This document shows, piece after piece, positions 17,624 through 26,517 of a stretch of 64,000 nucleotides of DNA (the stretch's first letter is position 1; each line of letters starts with the position of its first letter). A program made the position numbers and the translations under genes. Origin of the DNA: Tomitella gaofuii (GTDB lineage: Bacteria > Actinomycetota > Actinomycetes > Mycobacteriales > Mycobacteriaceae); the NCBI RefSeq assembly GCF_014126825.1, contig NZ_CP059900.1, positions 1,874,954 through 1,938,953 on the forward strand, in the 5' to 3' direction. The notes beneath the pieces were generated by a model, which did no database searches, was not told the origin of the DNA, and worked only from the letters and a program-made list of their open reading frames with translations.

Positions 17624-18048
17624 GCAGTCCGGCCGCAGCGTCGACGCGACCGCAGGACCCCGTCGTTTCGCCGTCGGGCCGGGCGGCGCTGGCGGTCCTG
17701 CTGTTCGCCGACGGCCTGGCGGTGGGTCTGATCTCGGTGTTCTTCCTTCCGTTGTGGGTGGGGAGTATCCCGGTGCCGGTGGTGATCCTGGGCGCGGCAT
17801 TCGCGAACCTGGGCCTGGTGATGCTCGCCGCGCGTTGCACCGGGCAGACCGCGGTCATCGCCGCCCCGCTGATCGGATGGCTGGTGGTGTACCTGCTGGC
17901 TGCGGCGGGCGGGCCGGGGGGAGACGGCGTGTTGCCGTCGGATTGGCGTGCGCTGCTCCTCTTGTTCGTCGGGCTCGTCCCCGCGGGGATCCACCTGGCC
18001 AACCGCGCTCTGGCACGGTCGTTCGCGAAAGGCGCCGCGCACCGCTGA
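17620..18048 (+). CDS. Four-helix membrane protein (Rv1171-like position)
   Basis: A 142-aa integral membrane protein with about four hydrophobic helices (residues 22-45, 50-70, 76-95 and 107-127) and a short basic C-terminus (ARSFAKGAAHR). No catalytic motif is visible. It lies between mshB and fbiC, as does the conserved membrane protein Rv1171 (similar length) in M. tuberculosis, so orthology is inferred from position and topology. ATG at 17620 overlaps the stop of the 54-aa gene by four bases. Role unknown. Confidence 0.7.
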   Translation: MSSPAAASTRPQDPVVSPSGRAALAVLLFADGLAVGLISVFFLPLWVGSIPVPVVILGAAFANLGLVMLAARCTGQTAVIAAPLIGWLVVYLLAAAGGPGGDGVLPSDWRALLLLFVGLVPAGIHLANRALARSFAKGAAHR

Positions 18049-18105
18049 ACCGGCGCTGCCGGCGCGGCGCTGAGCCGCGCCGGACGGGACGGGGGCGCGG
18101 AGGGG

Positions 18106-18291
18106 TCAGAGGTCGGTGAGCGCGCTCTCGCAGCGCGGGCAGGTGCCGGCCGAACGGTCCTCGATGAACAGCCCGCACTCGGGGCACACGCGGTGGAGCC
18201 AGCAGGCGGGATCGCCGCCGAGCTCCTCGTCGTCCCCCAGCGGGTCGTCCGCCAGCGGGCCGTGATCCGGGCGCTCGTTCTCGTTGCGCAT
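18106..18291 (-). CDS. 61-aa zinc-ribbon protein
   Basis: A small acidic protein whose C-terminal half is a rubredoxin-like zinc ribbon: CPECG, then 10 residues, CPRCE. The N-terminal 30 residues are rich in Asp/Glu and presumably flexible. The four cysteines should bind one zinc (or iron). Such tiny ribbons occur widely in actinobacteria without an assigned role. ATG at 18291; it points away from fbiC, whose GTG is 129 bp to the right. Confidence 0.75.
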   Translation of the reverse strand: MRNENERPDHGPLADDPLGDDEELGGDPACWLHRVCPECGLFIEDRSAGTCPRCESALTDL

Positions 18292-18419
18292 ACCACCATC
18301 ATGGGCCCCGCGGGCCGGGCGTGCACGGCGCGCGGCGGGGCGCCCTGTCGGCGGGGCGCCCAGAACGCGTGGTGGGAGGGCGTTGGCGGCGGGCGCGGCC
18401 GATGGAGCATCATCGGGGA

Positions 18420-21035
18420 GTGACTTCCACCGGTTCCGGCGATCGCACGAGCACACCCCTTTCCCATCCGACGCCTCCCGCGGCCCCGCCGTCGCCGGCG
18501 GCGATGCGGCGGGCGCTGCGGCGCGCCGACGACGGCGTGGCATTGAACGTCGACGAGTCCGCCGTGCTGCTGCAGGCGCGTGGGTCGGACCTCGACCGGC
18601 TCTGCGCGGCGGCGGCGCGGGTGCGCGATGCGGGCCTGCGCGCCGAGGGGCGCGTCGACGACGACGGCCGCGGGATCATCACGTACTCCCGCAAGGTGTT
18701 CATCCCCCTGACCCGGTTGTGCCGGGACCGCTGCCACTACTGCACGTTCGTCACGGTGCCGGGCAGGTTGCGCGCCGCGGGCCAGGGCGCGTTCCTCGAG
18801 CCCGACGAGGTGCTGCGGATCGCGCGTGAAGGCGCCGCTCTCGGCTGCAAGGAAGCACTGTTCACGCTGGGCGACAGGCCGGAGGACCGATGGCCGGAGG
18901 CGCGCACATGGCTGGCCGAGCGCGGCTACGAGTCGACGCTGGACTATGTGCGCGCCATGTCGATCCGCGTGCTGGAGGAGACCGGCCTGCTGCCGCACCT
19001 CAATCCCGGGGTGATGTCCTGGGCCGAGCTGTCGCGGCTCAAACCGGTCGCACCGTCGATGGGCATGATGCTCGAGACCACCTCCGCACGGCTGTTCACC
19101 GACAAGGGCGAGGCGCACTACGGCAGCCCCGACAAGGATCCCGCAGTACGCATCCGGACGCTCACCGACGCGGGGCGGCTGACGATCCCCTTCACCACGG
19201 GGATCCTCGTGGGGATCGGCGAGGACGCGCGCGAGCGGGCGGAATCCGTCCACGAACTCCGCCGCCTGCACAAGGCCTTCGGGCACATCCAGGAAGTGAT
19301 CGTCCAGAACTTCCGCGCCAAGGACGACACCGCGATGCGGCAGGCCGCCGACGCGGACATCGAGACCTACTGTGCCGCCATCGCCGTGGCCCGCCTGGTG
19401 CTGGGACCGTCTATGCGGGTGCAGGCGCCGCCGAACCTGGTCTCGCCGCAGGAGTGCGCGATGCTCCTGGAGGCGGGGGTCGACGATTGGGGCGGGGTCT
19501 CGCCGCTCACGCCCGACCACGTCAACCCGGAGCGGCCCTGGCCCGAGATCGAGTCGCTCTCCGCCATCACTTCGGCGGCCGGCTTCACGCTGGGGGAGCG
19601 GCTCGCCGCGCAGCCCAAGTACATCGCCGCGGGGCAGCCGTGGATCGACCCGCGGATCGCCGCGCACGTCGCCGCCCTGGCCGATCCTGCGACGGCGCTG
19701 GCCGGCACGGACGCCGCGCCCCGGGGGCTGCCCTGGCAGGAGCCGGACCCGCAGTGGGAATCGAGCGGGCGGGTGGACCTCGAGACGGCGATCGACTTCG
19801 AGGGGCGGCGCAGCGAGACGCGCAGCGACCTCGGCAGCGCGTTCGGCGACTGGGACACGGTGCGCGAACAGGTCCTGGCCCTGGAACACCAGCGCGACGG
19901 GGCGCCTGAGCGGTTGGATTCCGACGTGCTCGCCGCGCTGCGGCACGCCGAGACGGACCCGGCCGGCTGCAGCCGCGAGGAGTACACGGCGCTCGCGAGC
20001 GCGGACGGCGCCGGCCTGGAAGCCGTCGTGGCGCTGGCTGATTCGCTGCGCCGCGACGCGGTGGGCGACGACGTCACCTACATCGTCAACCGCAACATCA
20101 ACTTCACCAACATCTGCTACACGGGCTGCCGGTTCTGCGCGTTCGCGCAACGCAAGGGGGACGCGGACGCGTTCGCGCTGTCCGCGGAGGAGGTGGCCGA
20201 CCGCGCCTGGCAGGCGCACGTCGCCGGCGCCACCGAGGTGTGCATGCAGGGCGGCATCGACCCGGAGCTGCCCGTCACCGGCTACGCGGACCTGGTGCGC
20301 GCCGTCAAGGCCCGCGTGCCGTCGATGCACGTGCACGCGTTCAGCCCGATGGAGATCGTCAACGGCGCCTCACGCGGCGGGGAGAGCGTGCGCGAGTGGC
20401 TCACCGCGCTCAAGGAGGCGGGGCTCGACACGATTCCGGGCACCGCCGCCGAGATCCTCGACGACGAGGTGCGCTGGGTGCTCACCAAGGGCAAGCTGCC
20501 CACTGCGGAGTGGGTGGACGTGATCACCACCGCGCACGAGGTGGGCCTGCCGTCGAGCTCGACGATGATGTACGGCCACGTCGACGCCCCGCACCATTGG
20601 GTGGGGCACCTCGAGGTGATCCGCGGGATCCAGGACCGCACCGGCGGGTTCACCGAGTTCGTGCTGCTGCCGTTCGTCCACCAGTCGTCGCCGCTGTACC
20701 TGGCGGGGGCGTCGCGGCCGGGGCCCACCATGCGGGAGAACCGGGCGGCGCACGCGCTGGCGCGGATCATGTTGCACGGCCGGATCGACCACATCCAGAC
20801 CAGCTGGGTCAAGCTGGGCGTCGAGGGCACGCAGGCGATGCTGCAGGGCGGCGCCGACGACCTGGGCGGCACGCTCATGGAGGAGACGATCTCGCGGATG
20901 GCGGGCTCCACCAACGGTTCGGAGAAGTCGGTGGCCGAGTTGCACGCGATGGCCGCGGGGATCGACCGGCCGGCGCGGCAGCGGACGACGCTCTACGAGC
21001 CTGTCGCCTCGCCGGTGGCCGTGAGTGCACCCTGA
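18420..21035 (+). CDS. fbiC: FO synthase FbiC (bifunctional CofG/CofH)
   Basis: An 871-aa fusion of two radical-SAM enzymes that make the deazaflavin FO, precursor of coenzyme F420, from tyrosine and 5-amino-6-ribitylamino-uracil. The N-terminal CofG-like half has the CxxxCxxC motif CRDRCHYC at Cys101-105-108; the C-terminal CofH-like half repeats it as CYTGCRFC at Cys566-570-573. Each binds a 4Fe-4S cluster for SAM cleavage. Length is close to Mtb FbiC (about 856 aa). GTG 18420 follows CGGGGA directly; ATG 18402 is a possible alternative. With the downstream Rv1155-like and Ddn-like proteins it shows that this organism makes and uses F420. Confidence 0.95.
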   Translation: MTSTGSGDRTSTPLSHPTPPAAPPSPAAMRRALRRADDGVALNVDESAVLLQARGSDLDRLCAAAARVRDAGLRAEGRVDDDGRGIITYSRKVFIPLTRLCRDRCHYCTFVTVPGRLRAAGQGAFLEPDEVLRIAREGAALGCKEALFTLGDRPEDRWPEARTWLAERGYESTLDYVRAMSIRVLEETGLLPHLNPGVMSWAELSRLKPVAPSMGMMLETTSARLFTDKGEAHYGSPDKDPAVRIRTLTDAGRLTIPFTTGILVGIGEDARERAESVHELRRLHKAFGHIQEVIVQNFRAKDDTAMRQAADADIETYCAAIAVARLVLGPSMRVQAPPNLVSPQECAMLLEAGVDDWGGVSPLTPDHVNPERPWPEIESLSAITSAAGFTLGERLAAQPKYIAAGQPWIDPRIAAHVAALADPATALAGTDAAPRGLPWQEPDPQWESSGRVDLETAIDFEGRRSETRSDLGSAFGDWDTVREQVLALEHQRDGAPERLDSDVLAALRHAETDPAGCSREEYTALASADGAGLEAVVALADSLRRDAVGDDVTYIVNRNINFTNICYTGCRFCAFAQRKGDADAFALSAEEVADRAWQAHVAGATEVCMQGGIDPELPVTGYADLVRAVKARVPSMHVHAFSPMEIVNGASRGGESVREWLTALKEAGLDTIPGTAAEILDDEVRWVLTKGKLPTAEWVDVITTAHEVGLPSSSTMMYGHVDAPHHWVGHLEVIRGIQDRTGGFTEFVLLPFVHQSSPLYLAGASRPGPTMRENRAAHALARIMLHGRIDHIQTSWVKLGVEGTQAMLQGGADDLGGTLMEETISRMAGSTNGSEKSVAELHAMAAGIDRPARQRTTLYEPVASPVAVSAP

Positions 21036-21125
21036 GCGGGGGCGCCGGACGCGGCGGCGTCATAATCGACGGTGGCCGCCCACGTTTCTGCGGCGGCCGT
21101 TCGATGAAAGGGAGGGCTCACGGCA

Positions 21126-21449
21126 GTGACCTACGTGATCGCAGAACCATGTGTCGATGTGTTGGATCGTGCGTGCGTCGAGGAATGCCCCGTGGACTGT
21201 ATCTACGAGGGCAAACGCATGCTGTACATCCAGCCCGACGAGTGTGTCGACTGCGGGGCGTGCGAGCCGGTGTGTCCGGTGGAGGCGATCTTCTACGAGG
21301 ACGACGTCCCCGACGAGTGGGAGCGCTACACGGCGGCCAATGTCGACTTCTTCGACTCCCTGGGGTCGCCGGGCGGCGCCTCGAAGGTGGGCGTGACCGA
21401 CCATGACCCGGAGTGGATCATGAAGCTGCCGCCCATGGGCGAGGAATGA
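21126..21449 (+). CDS. fdxC: Seven-iron ferredoxin FdxC
   Basis: A 107-aa ferredoxin of the 3Fe-4S/4Fe-4S type. By analogy with Azotobacter FdI, Cys9, Cys17 and Cys50 hold the 3Fe cluster, and Cys21, Cys40, Cys43 and Cys46 the 4Fe cluster, with Cys25 spare. The longer acidic C-terminus (EWERYTAANVDFFDSLG) is typical of this group. It carries electrons to partners such as oxygenases or radical enzymes. GTG 21126 has AAGGGAGG upstream. Position matches Rv1177, followed by the dapC-type aminotransferase; a strong hairpin ends the transcript. Confidence 0.95.
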   Translation: MTYVIAEPCVDVLDRACVEECPVDCIYEGKRMLYIQPDECVDCGACEPVCPVEAIFYEDDVPDEWERYTAANVDFFDSLGSPGGASKVGVTDHDPEWIMKLPPMGEE

Positions 21450-21481
21450 CCCGATTCCGACGATGACCGGGTGTTGAGCGG

Positions 21482-21513
21482 ACGCGCGCCCCGCCGGCCG
21501 GCGGGGCGCGCGT
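21482..21513 (+). terminator. Perfect 14-bp hairpin after fdxC
   Basis: ACGCGCGCCCCGCC pairs with GGCGGGGCGCGCGT around a GGCC loop, without a T tract. It lies 32 bp after the fdxC stop and before dapC, typical of intrinsic-like terminators in high-GC actinobacteria. Confidence 0.7.
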
Positions 21514-21559
21514 CGTCGGTCGGCACGCATCCGGCACGCATGATGTGAGGACCTTGACT

Positions 21560-22675
21560 GTGCGTACACCGCTGACGGGCGCCCTGCCCGGATTCCCGTG
21601 GGACACGCTCGCGGCCGCCAAGGCGACGGCGAATGCGCATCCGGACGGCATTGCGGACCTGTCCGTGGGCACCCCCGTGGATCCGGTGGCGCCGGCGATC
21701 CGCACGGCGCTCGCCTCGGTGGCGGACGTTCCCGGGTACCCCACGACCGCCGGGACACCGGCGCTGCAGGAGGCGGCGGTCGCGGCGCTGGCGCGTCGCT
21801 TCGGGATCGGCGCGGGGCCCGGGGCGCCGCGGCTGGGCATGGTCCCCGCCATCGGCACCAAGGAGATGATCGCGTCGCTACCGTCCCACCTGGGGCTGGG
21901 CGCGCAGGACACCGTCGTGATCCCCGAGCTGGCCTACCCGACGTATGAGGTGGGGGCGCTGCTCGCCGGGGCGCGGCCCGTGCGCGCGGACGGCACCGCG
22001 CAGCTGGGGCCGGCGCCGGTGACCATGCTGTTCCTCAACTCGCCGGCCAATCCCAGCGGCAAGATCCTCGGCGTCGACCACCTGCGCAAGGTGGTCGACT
22101 GGGCGCGTCAGCGCGGCACCATCGTCGTCTCCGACGAGTGCTACCTGGGCCTGGCCTGGGATGCGGAGGCGGTGTCGATCCTCGACGGCCGCGTGCACGA
22201 CGGCGACGTGACGGGGCTCATCGCGGTCCACTCGCTGTCGAAGACGTCGAGCCTGGCGAGCTACCGCGCGGGGTTCGCGGCGGGGGATCCGGCCCTGCTG
22301 GGCGAGTTGCTCGAGGTACGCAAGCACGCGGGGCTCATGCTGCCGCTGCCGGTGCAGGCGGCGATGGTCGCCGCGCTCACCGACGACGCGCACGAGGTCG
22401 AGCAGCGGGAACGCTACCGCCGCCGGCGCGCAGTCCTGCGTCCCGCGGTGCAACGGGCGGGGTTCCGGGTGGACGACTCCGAGGGCGGCCTGTACCTGTG
22501 GGCCACGCGCGACGAGCCGTGCCGGGAGACGGTCGACCGGCTGGCCGCGCTCGGCATCCTCGTCGCCCCCGGGGACTTCTACGGTCCCCGGGGCGGGCGG
22601 CACGTGCGGATCGCCCTCACCGCGTCCGACGTCGCCGTCGCCGCCGCCGCCGAGCGCCTCGCGGCCGCCGCATAG
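21560..22675 (+). CDS. dapC: Succinyldiaminopimelate transaminase (DapC-type)
   Basis: A 371-aa PLP-dependent fold-type I (class I/II) aminotransferase. The PLP lysine lies in HSLSKTSSL, with FLNSPANPSG and SDECYLGL supplying the Asn and Asp/Tyr contacts, and a C-terminal HVRIALT carrying the substrate-carboxylate Arg. Such proteins next to fdxC (Rv1178) are assigned as N-succinyl-LL-DAP transaminase in the DAP/lysine pathway; in M. tuberculosis Rv0858c has also been assigned this role, so exact specificity is uncertain. GTG 21560 is preferred because GAGGA lies 8 bases before it; an in-frame GTG at 21545 would include that site in the coding region. Confidence 0.85.
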   Translation: MRTPLTGALPGFPWDTLAAAKATANAHPDGIADLSVGTPVDPVAPAIRTALASVADVPGYPTTAGTPALQEAAVAALARRFGIGAGPGAPRLGMVPAIGTKEMIASLPSHLGLGAQDTVVIPELAYPTYEVGALLAGARPVRADGTAQLGPAPVTMLFLNSPANPSGKILGVDHLRKVVDWARQRGTIVVSDECYLGLAWDAEAVSILDGRVHDGDVTGLIAVHSLSKTSSLASYRAGFAAGDPALLGELLEVRKHAGLMLPLPVQAAMVAALTDDAHEVEQRERYRRRRAVLRPAVQRAGFRVDDSEGGLYLWATRDEPCRETVDRLAALGILVAPGDFYGPRGGRHVRIALTASDVAVAAAAERLAAAA

Positions 22676-22678
22676 GCT
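22673..22678 (+). promoter_or_regulatory. -10 box TAGGCT, near-leaderless promoter
   Basis: TAGGCT ends 8 bases before the ATG at 22686 and overlaps the dapC stop codon. The gene has no Shine-Dalgarno, so a leaderless or one-base-leader mRNA fits. Confidence 0.5.
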
Positions 22679-22685
22679 GGCGCGT

Positions 22686-23303
22686 ATGGATCTTCAGGAG
22701 ACCACGCGGCGGGTCCAGGAGGGGCTCGCCGTCGAGACGAAGGTGGTGCGGTTCCGCGACGGGGCCCGCGAGGACGAACCGGACGACGCCGTACCCGCGG
22801 AGGTCGCGCTGCTCGTGGCGGACGGCTCCCCGGCCCGCGGTTTCGCCTCCTACTGCACCGTGGACATGGCACGGTTCCCCACCAACGTCGTCGACGGCGC
22901 GGGGCGGCGGGTGGCCAGTGAACTGATCACCGTCGGCCGCGCCGGGCAGCGGGAGTTCTCCGACCTCCTCGCCGCGTGCGCCTTCGCGGTGGCGGGCGGC
23001 TCGCTGCACGTGACGCCGCTGGCGATGATCCCCGACGCGGTGGAGGCCTCGGCCCCCGGACACGCCACGCGGCATGCACTGCTGGTGCCGCCGTTCATCT
23101 GGCCGGAACTGCCGATCGTGGTCGAGGAGGACGCCGACGACGAAGCCGGGCTGCCGGCGCAGGTGACCACGTGGTTGCAGGTCGTGCCGATCTCGGACGG
23201 GGAATTCCGGTACGCCACCGACCACGGCGCGCAGTCGCTGTTCGACAGGCTCGAACGCGCCGGGGCGGACGTCTCGGATCTCGACCGCGCGTCGGTGATC
23301 TGA
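22686..23303 (+). CDS. Suppressor-of-fused (SUFU)-like domain protein
   Basis: A 205-aa soluble protein. It resembles bacterial SUFU-domain proteins: a middle segment ELITVGRAGQREF, a hydrophobic region LLVPPFIWPELP, and the C-terminal WLQVVPISDGEFRYATDHGAQSLFDRLE, corresponding to the family's leucine-rich 'VPI...E' ending. No enzyme motif is visible. Bacterial SUFU proteins are often found as immunity-like or orphan proteins; no toxin gene adjoins this one. A second, independent SUFU-like gene lies at 51251. The assignment is from motif memory. Confidence 0.55.
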   Translation: MDLQETTRRVQEGLAVETKVVRFRDGAREDEPDDAVPAEVALLVADGSPARGFASYCTVDMARFPTNVVDGAGRRVASELITVGRAGQREFSDLLAACAFAVAGGSLHVTPLAMIPDAVEASAPGHATRHALLVPPFIWPELPIVVEEDADDEAGLPAQVTTWLQVVPISDGEFRYATDHGAQSLFDRLERAGADVSDLDRASVI

Positions 23304-23390
23304 TCCGGCCGGGTGCCGGTGCGAAGCGATGCGGCATCGACGGCGGGATAGCCTGGTGCGAACGTGTGGCGTGAGAGGAGCTGTGCCGCG

Positions 23391-24857
23391 GTGGACGCAG
23401 TGAGGCAGGGGACGGCGGGCGCAGCCGGGCGGTGGCGCCCGTTGGGGGCGCCCGCGGGCGGCGACGATCCGGACGCCCTCGTCGTCGGGGACGTGGCGAT
23501 GTCGCGCACGGAGCTCTACGCCGCTGCGACCGCCGTGGCCGAGAGGATCGCCGGCGCCGAGCGGGTGGCGGTGCTCGCCGGGCCCACGGCGCAGACCGCG
23601 CTGGCGGTGCTCGGCGGGCTCATCGCCGGGGTCACCGTGGTGCCGGTCCCGCCGGATTCCGGCCCCGGGGAGATCGGGCACATCCTCCGCGATTCCGGCG
23701 CGCAGGCGTGGCTCGGCGCCGCGCCGGAACCGGCGGACGGCGTACCGGCGCTGCCCTTCGTGCCGGTGCGGCTGCACGCACGATCGTGGCATGCGTTGCC
23801 GGCGCCGGATCCGGCGTCGCCGGCCCTCATCCTGTACACCTCGGGCACCACCGGTGCGCCCAAGGGGGTGGTCCTGAGCCATCGGGCCATCGCGGCCGAT
23901 CTCGACGGGCTCGCCGAGGCGTGGCAGTGGACCGCCGACGACGTCCTCGTGCACGGGCTGCCGCTGTTCCACTTGCACGGGCTGGTGCTCGGCATCCTCG
24001 GCCCGCTGCGCCGGGGCGGCCGCGTCATCCACACCGTGCGCCCCACGCCGGAGCGCTACGCGGAGCACCGCGGCACCATGTACTTCGGGGTGCCCACGGT
24101 GTGGAGCCGCATTGCGGCGGCGCCGGAGGCGGCCCGCGCCCTCGCCGGTGCGCGCCTGCTCGTCTCCGGGAGTGCGCCGCTGCCCGTGCCCGTGTTCGAC
24201 CGGCTGCGCGAGCTCACCGGGCTCGCTCCGATCGAGCGCTACGGGATGTCGGAGACGCTCATCACGCTGTCCACCCGCGCCGACGGCGAACGCCGGCCGG
24301 GCTGGGTGGGGAAGCCGGTGGCCGGGGTCGAGACCCGGCTGCGCGACGAGCACGGGGAGCCGGTGCCGCACGACGGCGCGTCGATCGGCGGCCTGCAGGT
24401 GCGCGGAGCGACCCTGTTCGACGGCTACCTCAACAAGCCCGACGTCACCGCGGCGGAGCACACCGAGGACGGGTGGTTCCGCACCGGCGACGTCGCCTGC
24501 ATCGACGGCGGCGGATTCCACCGCATCGTGGGCCGCGCGTCGACCGACCTGATCAAGTCCGGCGGCTATCGTGTCGGCGCGGGCGAGGTGGAGGCGGCCG
24601 TGGCGGCGCACCCGGACGTCGCGGAGGTGGCCGTGGTGGGCGTGCCCGACGACGACCTGGGCCAACGGATCGTCGCGTTCGTCGTGGCGCGGGACGGGGA
24701 GGGGGCGCGGCGGCTGCGCGCCGATGGCGGCGCGTCGGTGATCGACACGGCGACGGCGTTGCTGTCGGCGCACAAGCGGCCCCGCGCGGTGCGCGTGGTC
24801 GACGCGCTGCCCCGCAACGCGATGGGGAAGGTGCAGAAGAAACAGCTGGCCGTGTAG
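23391..24857 (+). CDS. fadD36: Acyl-CoA synthetase, FadD36-like
   Basis: A 488-aa member of the ANL adenylating superfamily. The phosphate-binding loop is YTSGTTGAPKG, followed by ERYGMSETL, the ATP-contacting GWFRTGDVA, and the catalytic Lys near the C-terminus in NAMGKVQKK. It should activate a fatty or other carboxylic acid to its CoA thioester via an acyl-AMP. The size and position fit FadD36 (Rv1193, about 473 aa), described as malonyl/acyl-CoA ligase-like; the substrate cannot be read here. GTG 23391 has AGGAG ten bases upstream; TAGCCT at 23349-23354 is a likely -10. GTG 23364 is the longer alternative. Confidence 0.82.
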   Translation: MDAVRQGTAGAAGRWRPLGAPAGGDDPDALVVGDVAMSRTELYAAATAVAERIAGAERVAVLAGPTAQTALAVLGGLIAGVTVVPVPPDSGPGEIGHILRDSGAQAWLGAAPEPADGVPALPFVPVRLHARSWHALPAPDPASPALILYTSGTTGAPKGVVLSHRAIAADLDGLAEAWQWTADDVLVHGLPLFHLHGLVLGILGPLRRGGRVIHTVRPTPERYAEHRGTMYFGVPTVWSRIAAAPEAARALAGARLLVSGSAPLPVPVFDRLRELTGLAPIERYGMSETLITLSTRADGERRPGWVGKPVAGVETRLRDEHGEPVPHDGASIGGLQVRGATLFDGYLNKPDVTAAEHTEDGWFRTGDVACIDGGGFHRIVGRASTDLIKSGGYRVGAGEVEAAVAAHPDVAEVAVVGVPDDDLGQRIVAFVVARDGEGARRLRADGGASVIDTATALLSAHKRPRAVRVVDALPRNAMGKVQKKQLAV

Positions 24858-24894
24858 TCGTCGCACTCTTCCTGTGACCGACGGCACACGGGGC

Positions 24895-24900
24895 TATCCT
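24895..24900 (+). promoter_or_regulatory. -10 box TATCCT of a leaderless promoter
   Basis: TATCCT ends exactly 7 bases before the ATG at 24907. That spacing puts the transcription start on the start codon. The sequence between has no ribosome site. Confidence 0.55.
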
Positions 24901-24906
24901 TGTGGC

Positions 24907-25341
24907 ATGAGTGAGGGAGCCCAGCAGCATCTCGAAGCCTTGTTCTCCGATCACGGCGTGGGGGCGCTCGTCACCCTCAAGGCGGACGGCCGGCCGCAGA
25001 TCTCCAACGTGATGTACTCCTTCGACCGCGGTCGGCAGATCTTCGAGGTGTCGGTGACCGACACCCGCGCCAAGACCACCAACCTGCGTCGCGATCCGCG
25101 GGTGAGCCTGCACGTGAGCGCTCCCGACGGCTGGTCGTACGCGGTGGCGGAGGGGCGCGCCGAGCTGAGCCCGCCGGCGTCGGATCCGCACGACGCGACG
25201 GTCACCGGCCTCGCCCTGTTGTATGAGAAGCTGCAGGGCGAGCATCCGGATTGGGACGAGTTCCGCACGGCCATGATCCATGAGCGTCGGCTGCTGCTGA
25301 CGATCCACGTGGAGCGCGTGTACGGGGTCACCAGGGACTGA
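24907..25341 (+). CDS. F420-binding PPOX-class flavin-fold protein, Rv1155-like
   Basis: A 144-aa split beta-barrel protein of the pyridoxamine-5'-phosphate-oxidase-like (PPOX) class. The opening GVGALVTLKADGRPQISNVMY and the middle AKTTNLRRDPRVSLHV stretches match the cofactor-binding strands of Rv1155, which binds F420 rather than FMN. These proteins are F420-dependent reductases of unclear natural substrate. Length equals Rv1155 (147 aa). The downstream start at 24907 is chosen over 24874 because of the -10 box spacing and because homology begins there. It ends at a large convergent hairpin. Confidence 0.85.
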   Translation: MSEGAQQHLEALFSDHGVGALVTLKADGRPQISNVMYSFDRGRQIFEVSVTDTRAKTTNLRRDPRVSLHVSAPDGWSYAVAEGRAELSPPASDPHDATVTGLALLYEKLQGEHPDWDEFRTAMIHERRLLLTIHVERVYGVTRD

Positions 25342-25362
25342 CCGTCCATGCACGGTGCACAA

Positions 25363-25418
25363 CCGGGAGCCCGCGGGGCCCGCGCTCGTCATGAGCCCGG
25401 GCCCCGCGGGTTTCCCGG
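25363..25418. terminator. 56-nt extended hairpin between convergent genes
   Basis: CCGGGA, a bulge, then CCCGCGGGGCCCG pair with CGGGCCCCGCGGG, TT and TCCCGG. Inside the loop GCTC pairs with GAGC around GTCAT. It lies between the PPOX gene (plus) and the phosphatase gene (minus) and can serve both as a terminator. Confidence 0.7.
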
Positions 25419-25496
25419 ACCATGGCAGATTCACCGTCCAACGCCCTCCGCGGCCGCGATGGCGGTGCCTGCCGCTCCGACCCTCTCATCACGGGG

Positions 25497-26462
25497 TCAG
25501 GCGACGAGCTTGTCCCTGAGGGTGGCGATGGTGTCGTCGTCGAGTCCGAGGCCCTCGGTCAGGTAGTTGTCGATCGAGCCGTAGTTCTCGTCGACCGCAG
25601 CCAGGCCGGCATCGAGGTAGGACTCGTCGACGACGAGCAGCGGCCTGACGGTGTCCGGATCGAGGCCGTAGTTCTCGAGTCCGGCGAGGGTCTTCTGGAT
25701 CGACGCTGCGGAGTAGTCGTTGGTGGCCAGGTAGTCCTTGAGGATGGTGGCGTCATCGGCACCGGCGATGTGCTGGAGCAGCATCGCGGTCCACCCGGTG
25801 CGGTCCTTGCCCGAGGTGCAGTGGAACACCTGCGGGTCGTCGTTCTCGGCGAGGCCGGTCAGCAGGGTGCCGAACTGCGCGCGCGAATCGGCGTTCTCGA
25901 CGAACTTGACGTACATGGCCTCCATGTAGTTCCGCCCTTCCTCGGGGGTGGTGACCTTCGGCTCGATGCCGAGGTCGGGGTTGCCCGCGATGTCGAGCAT
26001 GAGGTTGCCGGAATCGATCGGCAGGCGGACGTACCCGGCGCCCTCGGGGACCTCGTCCGCGCCGCCGACCATGGGGAGTGCGATGTCGCCGTCGGTGCGC
26101 AGGTCGTAGACCGTGGTGATGCCGAGCGCGTTCAGCTTCGCCATGTCCTCGTCGGATACACCCACGAGCTGGTTGGACCGGTAGAACATCCCCTGCTGCA
26201 TGCGCTTGCCGCCCGGCAGGGCGTAGCCGTCGCCGCCGTCGCCCGCCACGTCGCGGAAGTTGTCCACCGACGCGAAGCGGCCGGTGGTGGCGGTTTCCGC
26301 GGGCTGACTCGAACCCAGCGCGCTGGACGCGGTGGCCAGCGAGCCGGTGAAGGCGTCCATCGGTCCTGCCGCTGCGACGGCGCCACCGCCGAGCAGAAGG
26401 GCGCCGGAGGCGGTCAGCGCCGCCGCCGTGCGGACCGGGCGAGGAAACAGGGGGCGTGTCAT
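25497..26462 (-). CDS. Secreted tyrosine/lipid phosphatase, PtpB-like
   Basis: A 321-aa exported enzyme of the Y_phosphatase3 (DUF442-like, PtpB) family. A signal peptide spans about residues 1-34 with cleavage near GGAVAAAGP; there is no lipobox. The P-loop is HCTSGKDRTG, with nucleophile Cys215 and Arg221, the HCx5R motif; FRDVAGDGG and YRSNQL near the N-terminus of the domain are typical too. Mtb PtpB with this motif acts on phosphotyrosine, phosphoserine and phosphoinositides after secretion. Here the gene is alone, starting 55 bp after the next minus-strand gene, so it may be cotranscribed with the phosphotransferase pair. Confidence 0.85.
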   Translation of the reverse strand: MTRPLFPRPVRTAAALTASGALLLGGGAVAAAGPMDAFTGSLATASSALGSSQPAETATTGRFASVDNFRDVAGDGGDGYALPGGKRMQQGMFYRSNQLVGVSDEDMAKLNALGITTVYDLRTDGDIALPMVGGADEVPEGAGYVRLPIDSGNLMLDIAGNPDLGIEPKVTTPEEGRNYMEAMYVKFVENADSRAQFGTLLTGLAENDDPQVFHCTSGKDRTGWTAMLLQHIAGADDATILKDYLATNDYSAASIQKTLAGLENYGLDPDTVRPLLVVDESYLDAGLAAVDENYGSIDNYLTEGLGLDDDTIATLRDKLVA

Positions 26463-26517
26463 GGGGATTCTCCTTGATGGTTCTTCTGACGGTGCGCGGC
26501 CGAACGCGGTCGTGGGG

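Noticed and set aside
17589-20336. A 915-codon minus-strand frame across fbiC
   Set aside because: Shadow of fbiC, whose two radical-SAM motifs fix the coding strand; only the 61-aa zinc-ribbon gene at 18106-18291 (another frame) is kept.
23304-23390. Start of the FadD36-like gene at GTG 23364
   Set aside because: It would leave only a few bases after the likely TSS while an AGGAG ribosome site lies inside the coding part; GTG 23391 fits better, though not proven.
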